Source of the DNA: Tsuneonella suprasediminis
GTDB lineage: Bacteria; Pseudomonadota; Alphaproteobacteria; Sphingomonadales; Sphingomonadaceae
Assembly: GCF_003605755.1 (NCBI RefSeq)
Contig: NZ_RAHJ01000007.1
Location: 1 to 40,159 of the forward strand
Direction of reading: 5' to 3'
Length of the DNA stretch: 40,159 nucleotides
This document shows, one piece after another, positions 8,539-16,787 of this stretch. Under the pieces are notes generated by a model. The model had not been told where the DNA came from and did no database searches. It worked only from the letters and a program-made list of their open reading frames with translations. The position numbers and the translations under genes were made by a program. How positions within the stretch are numbered: position 1 is the first letter of the stretch; each line of letters starts with the position of its first letter.

Positions 8539-8676
8539 ATTCTGCGTGCTTTCTCATCGTTGGAAGCGCAAAAGCAAGTCTTTCACGCAAATCATATTAC
8601 GAGACCAGATTTGAAGCGCTTGTGCTTAGCCGGTGGTCGGTATTTCCGGGCGGTCTGGGCCCGCCCCGACAAGGGG

Positions 8677-9177
8677 TTATGCCTTGTTGACCGAAATCTT
8701 CTTCATCGAGGATCGCGCTTCGGCCGACTGCGGTATCGAAACGGTCAACACGCCGTTTTTCAGATCGGCCTTGGCGTCATCGGTGTCGAGACCCGGGGGC
8801 AGGGGAATGGCGCGATAGATTTGCCCGTAGGCCCGCTCGGAGAGGAAGTATCCTTGCTTTTCCTCCTGCCGCTCGACCTTCTTTTCTCCTTTCACCACCA
8901 GCATGTCGCCCGAAATTGAAAGATCGATGTCAGCCAAATCCATGCCGGGCAACTCGATCGAAATTTCGACTGCATCGCCTGCCTGGACTACATCCGATTT
9001 GGCTTCATTATCCTGCCACGGCAAATCGAGGTTGCCGATCTTCTCGACAAACTTATCGACAAGCGCGTTGATGTCACGTTTGAGAGAGTGATGCGCTTCT
9101 TCCTGCTCAGCATTCGATACGGGCTGGCGCGGGTTCTCCGAGCGCGTCCATGGCACAAGATCCTTGATCTTCATCAT
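8677..9177 (-). CDS. Small heat-shock protein Hsp20 (third gene of sHsp operon)
   Basis: A 166-aa holdase with a long N-terminal arm (MMKIKDLVPWTRSENPR, then a helical acidic stretch to about residue 60). The alpha-crystallin domain follows: EISIELPGMDLADIDLSI, LVVKGEKK, then RAYGQIYRAIPLPPG and KNGVLTVSIP, which are classical Hsp20 signatures. AAGGAGGAACG precedes tandem ATGs. It follows the next sHsp gene by 12 nt, so the three are co-transcribed on the minus strand. It is related to the broken stub at 2534-2593. Confidence 0.92.
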   Translation of the reverse strand: MMKIKDLVPWTRSENPRQPVSNAEQEEAHHSLKRDINALVDKFVEKIGNLDLPWQDNEAKSDVVQAGDAVEISIELPGMDLADIDLSISGDMLVVKGEKKVERQEEKQGYFLSERAYGQIYRAIPLPPGLDTDDAKADLKNGVLTVSIPQSAEARSSMKKISVNKA

Positions 9178-9189
9178 CGTTCCTCCTTC

Positions 9190-9582
9190 TTATCCTGCCT
9201 TCACCGAAATCTTCCGGGGCGCCAGTTTCTCAGAGCGATGAAGGCGTAAGGTAAGTACGCCGTCGCGCATCGACGCATCGGTTTTATCGGGATCGAAATC
9301 TTTCGAGACCTGGAAAGAGCGCTCATAAGCCGTTGAAACAAATTCGATGTGCTGCAATTCGCCCTCTTGGGGCATCGAAACCGAAGGCCTTGCCGCGACT
9401 GTCAATACGCCGTTCGCAAGCTCGATGTCCAGATCGTCTGAGCTGCATCCGGGCAGTTCGATGAGGAGAATTGCTCCGTCAGAGGTTTCGACGATGTCGG
9501 TCAAGGGCATCTGGACTGGCTGTGCTTGCTCCGCCTGCTGCGCCAATTTCTCATTGGTTGTCGTTTCCATGTCGTTACTCAT
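9190..9582 (-). CDS. Small heat-shock protein Hsp20 (second gene of sHsp operon)
   Basis: A 130-aa compact sHsp. A short Gln/Ala-rich N-terminus (NEKLAQQAEQAQPVQ) leads straight into an alpha-crystallin domain: LLIELPGCSSDDLDIEL, NGVLTVAARP, then TAYERSFQVSKDFD and RDGVLTLRLHR. The C-terminal KISVKAG resembles the I-x-I/V tail that bridges dimers in sHsp oligomers. The very short N-terminal arm suggests it may act as a partner in mixed oligomers with its neighbours. It lies 9 nt after the upstream sHsp and 12 nt before the next. Confidence 0.9.
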   Translation of the reverse strand: MSNDMETTTNEKLAQQAEQAQPVQMPLTDIVETSDGAILLIELPGCSSDDLDIELANGVLTVAARPSVSMPQEGELQHIEFVSTAYERSFQVSKDFDPDKTDASMRDGVLTLRLHRSEKLAPRKISVKAG

Positions 9583-9591
9583 GTTCAGTTC

Positions 9592-10017
9592 CTAACCTGC
9601 CTTGATCGCGATCTTGCGCGGCTTGTCGGCGTCGGACAGGCCAGCAGCGATAAAAAGGATGCCGTTCGAATAGCGCGCTTCGACGTTTTCCGGATCGATC
9701 CGGAAAGGCAGCGTCACGGCTCGAGTGAACTGGCCGTAACTCCTTTCACGCCTCATCCAACGCGCATCATTGCCGCAATCGGGCTGTGCGCGTTCGCCTG
9801 AAATCGAAAGCAAATTCTCCTTGACGGTGATGTCGACCTTTTGGGGATTAATGCCAGGCATTTCGGCGACGATTGCCGCACCTTGCCCGGTCCGCCAGAT
9901 GTTCAGCTTGGGAAAGGCGGCGGCACTACTTACCCTTGCGGTTGGCAATCCCGACAACCCCTTTCTCAATATTTCGAAAGGATCGGCCCTATAGATTCTT
10001 GCTGGATAAACCATCAT
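9592..10017 (-). CDS. Small heat-shock protein Hsp20 (first gene of sHsp operon)
   Basis: A 141-aa sHsp. The core shows VAEMPGINPQKVDITV, LLSISGERA, RSYGQFTRAVTLPF and SNGILFIAAG, with a KIAIKAG tail carrying the I-x-I motif. The start is one of tandem ATGs (10017 or 10014) after AGAGGAG; an upstream in-frame ATG (10035) precedes that RBS. The leader can fold UUGUCC against GGAGAA with a G-G mismatch, weakly like a thermometer. Its former upstream partner is the yfdX pseudogene, whose stop is 24 bp away, so the ancestral order was yfdX-hsp20-hsp20-hsp20. Confidence 0.88.
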   Translation of the reverse strand: MMVYPARIYRADPFEILRKGLSGLPTARVSSAAAFPKLNIWRTGQGAAIVAEMPGINPQKVDITVKENLLSISGERAQPDCGNDARWMRRERSYGQFTRAVTLPFRIDPENVEARYSNGILFIAAGLSDADKPRKIAIKAG

Positions 10018-10041
10018 TCTTCTCCTCTTGGACAACGACTG

Positions 10042-10595
10042 TCAGCGCGAACGCGTCTGTCTGGTAGATGCTCCGCGTACCTGGCGGAGGAGTTCTGCAA
10101 ATTCGCGTTCTGCTTTGCCGCCAGCAATGGTTGCCAATTCGATCGTGCGAATCTGGTTTCAAAACCGCGCCCTGTGGCGGGCGACAGTACCCTAAAACCG
10201 CCGCGCGCTGAAGAGACATGCGAGATGCCTCCAGTGCGATAGCCAGAGCGGCGCGACCCTCGTCGGACTTGCGCGCTTTCGCTGCCAGTTCTTCCGCAGC
10301 GCGAGTGGGACCACGGCATTGATCACCGGATACGGAAAGACCGTCTCGGTGACAACGACAGTACTCAAGGTTTGCTCTAGATCGGTCTTTGCTTCATCGA
10401 GCTGACCCGCTTCGATCAGCGCGGCTGCCCGCCTGATCGCGGTCGGATAAGTCGCCATAGGCAGATTTCCCATCCGGACTGCGGTCTGGTCAGCGAAATT
10501 GGAGAGCAGAGTGCGGGCAGTCTGCGTGTCTCCGTCAATCAAGGCCAGCGTCGCACTTCGCTGTGCTGCACGCAGGCTGTCAACATCCGCGATCA
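10042..10595 (-). pseudogene. yfdX-family gene, 5'-truncated and frameshifted
   Basis: The minus strand encodes a YfdX-like stretch (DVDSLRAAQRSA, then GNLPMATYPTAIRRAAALIE and LSTVVVTETVFPYP). It aligns by eye with the intact YfdX at 22416-23333 (SNLPLGTYPDAIKRAAALLD, LSTIVVTETIIPLP). The 5' part is replaced by an IS5-family fragment. After VINAVVP the coding frame shifts (near 10315) to RAAEELAAKARKSDEGRAAL and LQRAAVLGY. Beyond about 10190 it shifts again to IELATIAGGKAEREFAELL, ending at the TGA 10042-10044. At least two shifts plus loss of the start show it is dead. Confidence 0.85.
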
Positions 10596-10999
10596 GGGCA
10601 ATCTCGTTCACGCCGTGATCCATGCCGCCGACATCCAGGACCGCGATGGCGCGCCGTTGGTACTCGCCGAAATCATCAAACGCTTCCCCTGGCTGCGCCA
10701 TGTGTTCGCCGATGGCGGCTATGCCGGGGACAAGTTCAAGCAAGCCCTGCGCCGCTTCGGCAAGTGGACCATCGAAATCATCAAGAGGTCCGATGCGGTG
10801 AAATGCTTCGAGGTGCTCCCGCGGCGCTGGGTGGTTGAGCGAACGCTCGCATGGCTGAACAGGAACCGACGCCTCGCCAAGGACTTCGAGCAGACCATCG
10901 CCTCCGCAACCGCATGGATCTTCATCGCCTCGATCCAGATCTTTACCCGCCGCAGCGCAAGATCATGAAATCTCAACCGATAATTTCGAATCAGACACT
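10596..10999 (+). mobile_element. 3' fragment of an IS5-family (IS427-like) transposase gene
   Basis: The plus strand encodes the C-terminal third of an IS5-family transposase: HAADIQDRDGAPLVLAE, FADGGYAGDKF, then VVERTLAWLNRNRRLAKDFE and a final RRSARS at 10968. The DGGYAG motif carries the second catalytic Asp region and the R-x7-E signature is present (E of VERT). The N-terminal two thirds are absent. The left junction cuts yfdX near 10595. The right end probably lies near 10999, where Crp/Fnr coding begins. It cannot move by itself. Confidence 0.8.
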
Positions 11000-11561
11000 G
11001 AGTGGATGGGCACTCCGGTATCGCCTGACAACCTGCGGCGAGCGACAGATTGTCGAAGTCCTGCTTCCTGGGAACATAATCGGATTGCAAAGCTTACTGC
11101 TCGGACTGCAAAACGAAGGCGTTTCCAGCCTGACCCGCGTTTCGCTGTGTGTTCTTGGCGGTGTCGCAGTCGGCGAACTCTTCGCCCACCAGCCAGGTCT
11201 CGCACGAGGTCTGGTCAATTCCCTTTTGCAGGATCAAAATCGCGCCGATCGCCAGATGACGCTCGATGCGAAGACCTCCTCGGCAAGCCGCCTTGATCAT
11301 TTTTTGCTGGAAATATTTGATCGGGCTGGCGCACTGGGTGGGCAGAACCAGCGGTGGTGTCACTTCCCTCTTCAACGCGGCGACCTCTCCGATAATCTCG
11401 GGATTTCGCCTACGCATGTCAGTAGGTCGACAAGTGAACTGAGCAAACTCGGCTTGGCAACAATACCGGGAAACACGCTGGAGATCATAGACCGGCAAGC
11501 CTTAGTGCGGTTTTCCGGCTACCAGAGAAAGCACGCGGAGGTTGAGCGACTGCTTCTGTGA
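10965..11561 (+). pseudogene. Crp/Fnr-family regulator, N-terminally truncated
   Basis: The 198-codon frame begins inside the IS5 end (MKSQPIISNQT is IS sequence) and then enters a Crp/Fnr protein: SGWALRYRLTTCGERQIVEVLLPGNIIGLQS is the later half of the cyclic-nucleotide-binding barrel. The dimer helix and the winged helix-turn-helix (LSDNLGISPTHVSRSTSELSKLGL) follow. The first 40-50 residues of the barrel are missing. The ORF is open from an ATG at 10965, so a chimera could be made, but a folded sensor domain is unlikely. It may once have regulated the neighbouring dps or sHsp genes. Confidence 0.75.
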
Positions 11562-11789
11562 CTGCGAAAGCATCGGACCTCCTCATCCATCGCCAATCTG
11601 AAATCGGCGAGTCGGCTTGCTGGAGGAGAAATTATATTGCCATCATCCCCGCTGTCCCTGATATATCTCAGTGCGGCTTGCATATGAGTGAGGCTAACAG
11701 GAAAACCAGACCCGGATCTTGAGCAGGGGTCGGCCAGGGTCGTCAAGTGGGTGATGTGCCGGTCGGGACAACCGAGGCTCAAGGTCTTT

Positions 11790-11813
11790 GGAACGGCCAT
11801 TCGGGCGCTCGTC
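11790..11813 (+). promoter_or_regulatory. Possible EcfG-type general stress promoter before dps
   Basis: GGAAC at 11790-11794 is followed after 15 nt by CGTC (11810-11813), about 25 bp before the dps start. The alphaproteobacterial EcfG consensus is GGAAC-N16/17-CGTT, so spacing is one short and the -10 has one mismatch. Dps genes are common EcfG targets, which supports the reading only weakly. Confidence 0.25.
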
Positions 11814-11838
11814 CAAACGAGCTGGTGAGGGTGAAGTA

Positions 11839-12324
11839 ATGTCAATGAGGTATGTTATGGATTCCAATCTCGATGATCCCAAAAGGATTGTGGTCGTTGA
11901 TGGCCTGAAAAAATTTCTGGCAGATACTTACACGCTATATCTTACAACCCACAATTTTCACTGGAACGTGACGGGTCCACACTTTAATAGTTTGCATCAA
12001 ATGTTTATGGTGCAGTATAATGAACTTTGGCTTGCAGTGGATCTGATTGCCGAGAGGCTCCTTACTCTCGGTTCTTTCGCCCCCGGTTCGTATAAACAGT
12101 TTGCGCAACTGACATCATTGCCGGATGTGCCCGATTCACCACCTGAAGCGATGGAAATGGTGTCCCTGCTAATGAAAGGCAATCAGTTGGCGGCCCGCAC
12201 TGCGAGATGCGTTGTTCCTGATGCCGAGGAAATCGGGGATCAGGCGACTTCAGATCTGCTGGTCTCACGAATTGCGGTCCATGAAAAGGTTGCATGGATG
12301 CTGCGAGCAACTTTGGCGGGTTGA
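11839..12324 (+). CDS. dps: Dps-family DNA-protection ferritin
   Basis: A 161-aa ferritin-like protein that oxidises Fe(II) with H2O2, stores iron and condenses DNA as a dodecamer. The ferroxidase residues are visible in THNFHWNVTGPHF (H near residue 38) and in LWLAVDLIAERLLTLG (D and E). The ATG at 11839 follows AGGGTGAAG; an ATG two codons later is also possible. Base composition is clearly more AT-rich than its neighbours (for example around 11980-12010). The gene sits between two truncated IS5-family elements and two Crp/Fnr fragments. Both facts suggest separate acquisition. Confidence 0.9.
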   Translation: MSMRYVMDSNLDDPKRIVVVDGLKKFLADTYTLYLTTHNFHWNVTGPHFNSLHQMFMVQYNELWLAVDLIAERLLTLGSFAPGSYKQFAQLTSLPDVPDSPPEAMEMVSLLMKGNQLAARTARCVVPDAEEIGDQATSDLLVSRIAVHEKVAWMLRATLAG

Positions 12325-12412
12325 TCTGGGCAATTACATCTGCGCTCACCGGGCTTGCCGGCTGCGCCACGATAAGGCCGAAGAGACTCAGGCAATTCGA
12401 TCGGGCTGTTTC

Positions 12413-12590
12413 TTAGGTCGAGTAGATCTGCGCAGCAAGCATTTCGAGTTTGTCGAGTTCTAAGAAAGTAATTTGCTTTCCATCGACCAAAATCATGCCT
12501 TCGCCCTGCAGGAACGTCAGCGTACGGGTAACCGTTTCACTCGTGAGACCAAGATGGGCACCTCCAAAGACCCCTCGCAAATCCAGACCT
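12413..12590 (-). pseudogene. C-terminal fragment of a second Crp/Fnr-family regulator
   Basis: On the minus strand an open frame without a start encodes HLGLTSETVTRTLTFLQGEG, MILVDGKQITFLELDKLEML and AAQIYST before TAA at 12413-12415. This is the recognition helix and wing of an FNR/FixK-type helix-turn-helix. Its upstream side is lost at the IS5-family fragment that begins near 12595. The LTSETVTR recognition helix differs from that of the fragment at 10965-11561, so these were two different regulators. Confidence 0.7.
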
Positions 12591-12624
12591 AATCTGATTC
12601 ACTCTTGCCTGAAGGGATCGGGCG

Positions 12625-13002
12625 ATGCGGCAGGCGGGATTGTTCGGGTTATCGGAGCATCTGAAGCGGCTTTCGGCGCATGGCGATCCGCTTGAAGTGC
12701 TGGCGAGGGTTGTCGATTTCGAGGCGTTCCGGCCGGTGCTGGACGTGTCGCTGGCCTATTCGGACGGGGCGAAGGGCGGGCGGCCGCCCTACGATCCGGT
12801 GACGATGCTCAAGGTGCTGGTGCTGGCGGCGCAAAACAACGTGGCCGACGGGCGTATGGAGTATCTGATCCGCGACCGGCTGAGCTGGCTACGCTTTTTG
12901 GGCTTCGACCTCGGCGCGCCGACGCCCGACGCCAACACCATCCGGCTGTTCCGCGAACGGCTGACCCAGGCCGGCGCCTTGGACATGCTGTTCGCCGACT
13001 TT
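12625..13002 (+). mobile_element. 5' fragment of an IS5-family transposase
   Basis: The start of a DUF772/IS5-type transposase is present: MRQAGLFGLSEHLKRL, GGRPPYDPVTMLKVLVLAAQ, VADGRMEYLIRDRLSWLRFL and TPDANTIRLFRERL. Coding stops making sense after MLFADFE near 13002, where IS110 sequence takes over; the catalytic DDE residues are lost. The frame happens to stay open past the junction, but that continuation is out of frame with the IS110 protein. The upstream boundary near 12595 truncates the Crp/Fnr fragment. Confidence 0.8.
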
Positions 13003-13837
13003 GAGCCCGTGGATCGCGCTGGGCTTGCGCGAGTTGGGCGTTGCCATCGTCTGCATCGACGCGCGTCAGGCGCATCAGAGCTTGAAGGCGATGAAGGCCA
13101 ACAAGACCGATCTGCACGATGCGGCCGGGCTTGCTCAGCTGGCGCGTACCGGCTTCTACAAGGACGTGCATGTCAAGTCGCCGGCCGCGCACGGAGTGCG
13201 TTCGGTCATCACCGCCCGCGGCCATCTGGTCGAAGCACGCGTCCGGCTCGACAACACGATCCGCGGCCTCTGCGCCACCTTCGGGATCAGGCTCGGCGCG
13301 GGCCAGGGCGAGCGATTCCTCGCGCGAATGCGAGTGGCTGCTTCTGTCCCCGGCCTCTGCGAAGCGGTGGCGTCGCTCCTTCGGGCCCGCGAGCGCCTCG
13401 TGGAGGAGATCGGGCAGATGGATCGCCAGCTCAAAGCGATCAGCCTGGCTTCTCCGGCCAGCCAGGCCCTGATGAGCATCCCTGGCGTGGGTGTGCAGAC
13501 CTCCGCTGCGTTCGCCGCCGCTGTTGATGATGCCAGCCGGTTCAAGCGATCGCGAACGGCTGGCGCGTACTTTGGCCTGGTTCCACGCCGACACCGATCG
13601 GGAGAGCTCGACTGGACAGGACGCATTACCAAACAAGGCGACGGGACGGTCCGCAAGCTCCTCTACGAAGCGGCCAACTCGATCTTGACGCGCACACGCC
13701 AGAGCTTTGCGCTGAAAAGCTGGGCGCTCAAGATCGCAAAGCGGCGCGGGCTGCGAAAGGCCCGAGTTGCGCTAGCCCGCCGCCTCGCTGTCATCATGCA
13801 CGCCATGCTGCGTGACGGGACCTTGTTCGAGGCCTGA
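13001..13837 (+). pseudogene. IS110-family transposase, N-terminally truncated
   Basis: A 278-codon frame starting at a TTG. It encodes the later part of the RuvC-like DEDD domain (CIDARQAHQSLKAMKANKTD, LHDAAGLAQLARTG), the coiled-coil linker and the Tnp domain (LMSIPGVGVQTSAAFAAAV, RTAGAYFGLVPRRHRSGE, KLLYEAANSILTRTR). The ANS serine is the expected catalytic Ser of the Tnp domain. About 60-70 N-terminal residues carrying the first D and the E are missing, so the protein should be inactive. It joins directly to an IS5 fragment at 13002, showing a deletion through two elements. Confidence 0.85.
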
Positions 13838-14241
13838 GTTGAGGTAGTATCCCGATGCCAGTGGTGATGCTCTCGAGCTGACCCGATGGCGGTGTCCCGC
13901 GAGGGAACGCAGGGACGGACGATCTGCGAAGGTCGACAGATGGGCCACCAAGCCCGCTTCGAGTCAATGCAACGTCCGGCCTTGTGAGACCCGATAAAGC
14001 ACCACCGATCCTCGCATCGGCGAGTGCGGATAGATCCTTGAAACCCTCAAGGGACAACCGCCAAGCGACCGCAAATTACAGATATGGACCCTAGTGTGCG
14101 ACATGTCACTTTCAATCTTAGTGCAGGAGATTCTGGTATCGATCATGTCTTCGCTATCAGCTCGCCGTTATAGCGCGGTCCGTCTCCAGGCATCTTCGCT
14201 TGGCCACTGGTTCCGCGCCGAAAGAGGCTGGTCATGTCACG
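13838..14241. other. Non-coding stretch after the IS110 fragment
   Basis: About 400 bp without a convincing gene lie between the IS110 stop and the grpE stop. The first 250 bp probably belong to the IS110 element, whose 3' flank is long and contains short inverted repeats (for example around 14011-14038). IS110-family elements encode a bridge RNA in a non-coding end, so a relic could lie here. The grpE terminator should also be in this region, but I could not pick a clear one. Confidence 0.4.
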
Positions 14242-14778
14242 TCAGGAAGCATCCACTTCTCGTGAAACAATGACTCTCGCGGCGCGAACCAGTCTGGGCC
14301 CAATCATGTAACCTGACTGCGCGACGCTCACGATCTGGCCTGTATTGGATCCCGGAGTCGGCACGGTGCCGATAATTTCATGCACGTGGGGATCAGGATC
14401 TTCGCCAATCGAAGGACGCAGTATTTTTACCCCGGCCTTGAGCAAGGCATCGTTGATTGCTCGCCGCGTCGCCTCCAGCCCCTTGATCAACGATGGCTCG
14501 ATCTCGTGTGAACCCGCCAAGGCCTCCAAGGCAAGGTCGAGATTGTCGAGCGCTGGTGCGAGTTCGGATAGCAGTTGCGCCATCCCGGCCTGTCGACCTT
14601 CGGTTCCCGCTTTTTCTGCGCGCTTTCGCGCATTCTCAGCTTCCGCCAGTGCACGAAGCAATCGATCCTGTAACGCGTCCCCTTCTTCCGGTTCCGGCAG
14701 GACCTCCGACTCCACGCTTTTACCAACTGCCGAGGGCGATCCGTCCTCGTTCTCGCCATTCTTTGCATTGTCCGACAC
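14242..14778 (-). CDS. grpE: GrpE nucleotide-exchange factor
   Basis: A 178-aa co-chaperone that releases ADP from DnaK. An acidic disordered N-terminus leads into the long dimer helix (about residues 30-85: LLRALAEAENARKRAEKA, LSELAPALDNLDLALEAL). The C-terminal beta domain follows with KILRPSIGEDPDPHVHEIIG and SAQSGYMIGPRLVRAARVIVS, the GrpE signature. The start is a GTG at 14778, 17 nt after the dnaK stop. Placing grpE last in a dnaJ-dnaK-grpE order is unlike the usual chromosomal arrangement and marks this as an accessory copy. Confidence 0.93.
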   Translation of the reverse strand: MSDNAKNGENEDGSPSAVGKSVESEVLPEPEEGDALQDRLLRALAEAENARKRAEKAGTEGRQAGMAQLLSELAPALDNLDLALEALAGSHEIEPSLIKGLEATRRAINDALLKAGVKILRPSIGEDPDPHVHEIIGTVPTPGSNTGQIVSVAQSGYMIGPRLVRAARVIVSREVDAS

Positions 14779-14795
14779 GGCCTGTACCCCCGTAC

Positions 14796-16727
14796 TTAGT
14801 CTTTCTTGTCGTCATCGACCTCGGAGAATTCGGCGTCGACGACTTCTTCATCATCCGAAGCTTCCGAACCGGCAGCTCTACCGGCATCGGCAGAGCCGGC
14901 GGCAGAGGCCTGCTCCTTCTCGTAGATCTGCTGACCCATCTTCATGGCAGCGTCGGTGAGGGCCTGAGCCTTCGCGTTGATCGCATCGTGATCGTCGCCT
15001 TCAAGCGCCGTCTTGGTTTCGGCGATCGCAGCTTCGACGGCTGCCTTGGTGTCGGCATCAATCTTGTCGCCATGCTCTTCGAGCTGCTTTTCGGTCGCAT
15101 GGACCAGGCTGTCGGCCTGGTTGCGAGCCTCGGCGGCTTCACGCCGCTTCTTGTCTTCCTCGGCGAACTTCTCGGCATCACGCACCATCTGGTCGATGTC
15201 GGCTTCGCTGAGACCGCCCGATGCCTGGATACGGATCTGCTGTTCCTTGCCGGTGCCCTTGTCCTTGGCCGAAACGTTGACGATGCCGTTGGCGTCAATG
15301 TCGAAAGTGACTTCGATCTGCGGCACGCCGCGCGGCGCTGGCGGGATGCCGACGAGATCGAACTGGCCGAGCAGCTTGTTGTCCGCCGCCATTTCACGCT
15401 CACCCTGGAACACGCGGATGGTCACGGCTTGCTGGTTGTCATCCGCGGTGGAGTAGGTCTGGGTTTTCTTGGTCGGGATCGTGGTGTTGCGATCGATCAT
15501 GCGGGTGAATACGCCGCCCAGCGTCTCGATACCGAGCGACAGCGGGGTCACGTCGAGCAGGAGAACATCCTCGACGTCGCCCTGCAAGACACCCGCCTGG
15601 ATGGCGGCACCCATGGCGACAACCTCGTCGGGGTTAACGCCAGTGTGCGGCTTCTTGCCAAAGAAATCCTCGACCACTTCGCGTACCTTGGGCATTCTCG
15701 TCATGCCGCCTACCAGGATCACTTCGTCTATCGCCCCTTTGTCGATCCCAGCGTCAGCCATGGCCTTCTTGCAGGGTTCGAGCGTCCGCTTGATCAGGCC
15801 GTCAACCAGTTTTTCGAGGTCGGAGCGGGTGACTGTCTGGACCAGGTGCAGCGGCGTCGTGGTGCCGCCTTCCATGCGCGCAGTAATAAAGGGAAGGTTG
15901 ATCTCGGTCTGTGCTGCGCTTGACAGCTCTATTTTGGCCTTTTCCGCCGCTTCCTTGAGGCGCTGCAGGGCGAGCTTGTCGGTTCTGAGGTCCATATTTT
16001 CCTTCTTCTTGAAGGAATCGGCGAGATATTCCACCACCGCGCTGTCGAAGTCTTCGCCGCCGAGGAAGGTATCGCCATTGGTCGACTTCACCTCGAATAC
16101 GCCATCACCGATTTCGAGGATCGATACGTCAAACGTACCGCCGCCGAGGTCGTAAACAGCAATAGTCTTGCCTTCGTCCTTATCGAGTCCATAGGCGAGC
16201 GCCGCAGCAGTCGGCTCGTTAATAATGCGCTCGACTTCGAGACCGGCGATTTTGCCGGCATCCTTGGTCGCCTGGCGCTGGGCATCATTGAAGTAGGCCG
16301 GGACTGTTATTACCGCCTTCTCGACTTTGTCCCCTAGGTACTCTTCGGCGGTTTCCTTCATCTTTTGCAGGATGAAAGCGGAAACCTGGGAAGGGCTGTA
16401 CTTCTCGCCGCCCGCTTCAACCCATGCATCGCCGTTGGGCCCCTCGACAATCTTGTATGGAACAAGCTCCATGTCTTTCTTGGTGGTCGGATCGTCAAAC
16501 CGCCGACCGATCAGGCGCTTGATCGCGAACAAGGTGTTATCCGGGTTGGTCACGGCCTGGCGTTTGGCGGGCTGGCCGATCAGGCGTTCGCCATCCTTGG
16601 TGAAGGCGACGATAGACGGCGTGGTGCGCGCACCTTCCGAATTCTCGATCACTTTGGGCTTGCCACCTTCCATAACGGCAACGCAGCTGTTGGTTGTTCC
16701 GAGGTCGATACCGATAACTTTAGCCAT
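14796..16727 (-). CDS. dnaK: DnaK (Hsp70) chaperone
   Basis: A 643-aa Hsp70. The ATPase domain opens with [18 protein letters not shown] and carries the [17 protein letters not shown] and [17 protein letters not shown] motifs and [13 protein letters not shown]. The substrate-binding domain starts near residue 385 ([20 protein letters not shown]), and the C-terminal lid ends in an acidic [14 protein letters not shown] tail, as in functional DnaKs. TGGAGCTCC precedes the ATG. It is probably a second copy next to the host's housekeeping dnaK. With ClpB, CbpA-type DnaJ and GrpE from the same operon it forms a complete disaggregation machine. Confidence 0.96.
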   Translation of the reverse strand: MAKVIGIDLGTTNSCVAVMEGGKPKVIENSEGARTTPSIVAFTKDGERLIGQPAKRQAVTNPDNTLFAIKRLIGRRFDDPTTKKDMELVPYKIVEGPNGDAWVEAGGEKYSPSQVSAFILQKMKETAEEYLGDKVEKAVITVPAYFNDAQRQATKDAGKIAGLEVERIINEPTAAALAYGLDKDEGKTIAVYDLGGGTFDVSILEIGDGVFEVKSTNGDTFLGGEDFDSAVVEYLADSFKKKENMDLRTDKLALQRLKEAAEKAKIELSSAAQTEINLPFITARMEGGTTTPLHLVQTVTRSDLEKLVDGLIKRTLEPCKKAMADAGIDKGAIDEVILVGGMTRMPKVREVVEDFFGKKPHTGVNPDEVVAMGAAIQAGVLQGDVEDVLLLDVTPLSLGIETLGGVFTRMIDRNTTIPTKKTQTYSTADDNQQAVTIRVFQGEREMAADNKLLGQFDLVGIPPAPRGVPQIEVTFDIDANGIVNVSAKDKGTGKEQQIRIQASGGLSEADIDQMVRDAEKFAEEDKKRREAAEARNQADSLVHATEKQLEEHGDKIDADTKAAVEAAIAETKTALEGDDHDAINAKAQALTDAAMKMGQQIYEKEQASAAGSADAGRAAGSEASDDEEVVDAEFSEVDDDKKD

Positions 16728-16787
16728 GGTTTGGAGCTCCAGAAAACAATAGATTAAGATGTGTTCAGGCTTGGGTTCGCCGTCCCC

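Noticed and set aside
10192-10743. 183-codon minus-strand frame that looks like one protein
   Set aside because: Its first part is antisense of the IS5 fragment and its last part is past a frameshift; only the middle is YfdX.
12625-13527. 300-codon plus-strand frame as a single transposase
   Set aside because: Only the first ~126 codons are IS5-like; the rest is IS110 DNA read in the wrong frame.
14493-15923. Long plus-strand open frame opposite dnaK
   Set aside because: It mirrors the dnaK coding frame in high-GC DNA, shows no family motif and has no RBS; dnaK is certain on the other strand.
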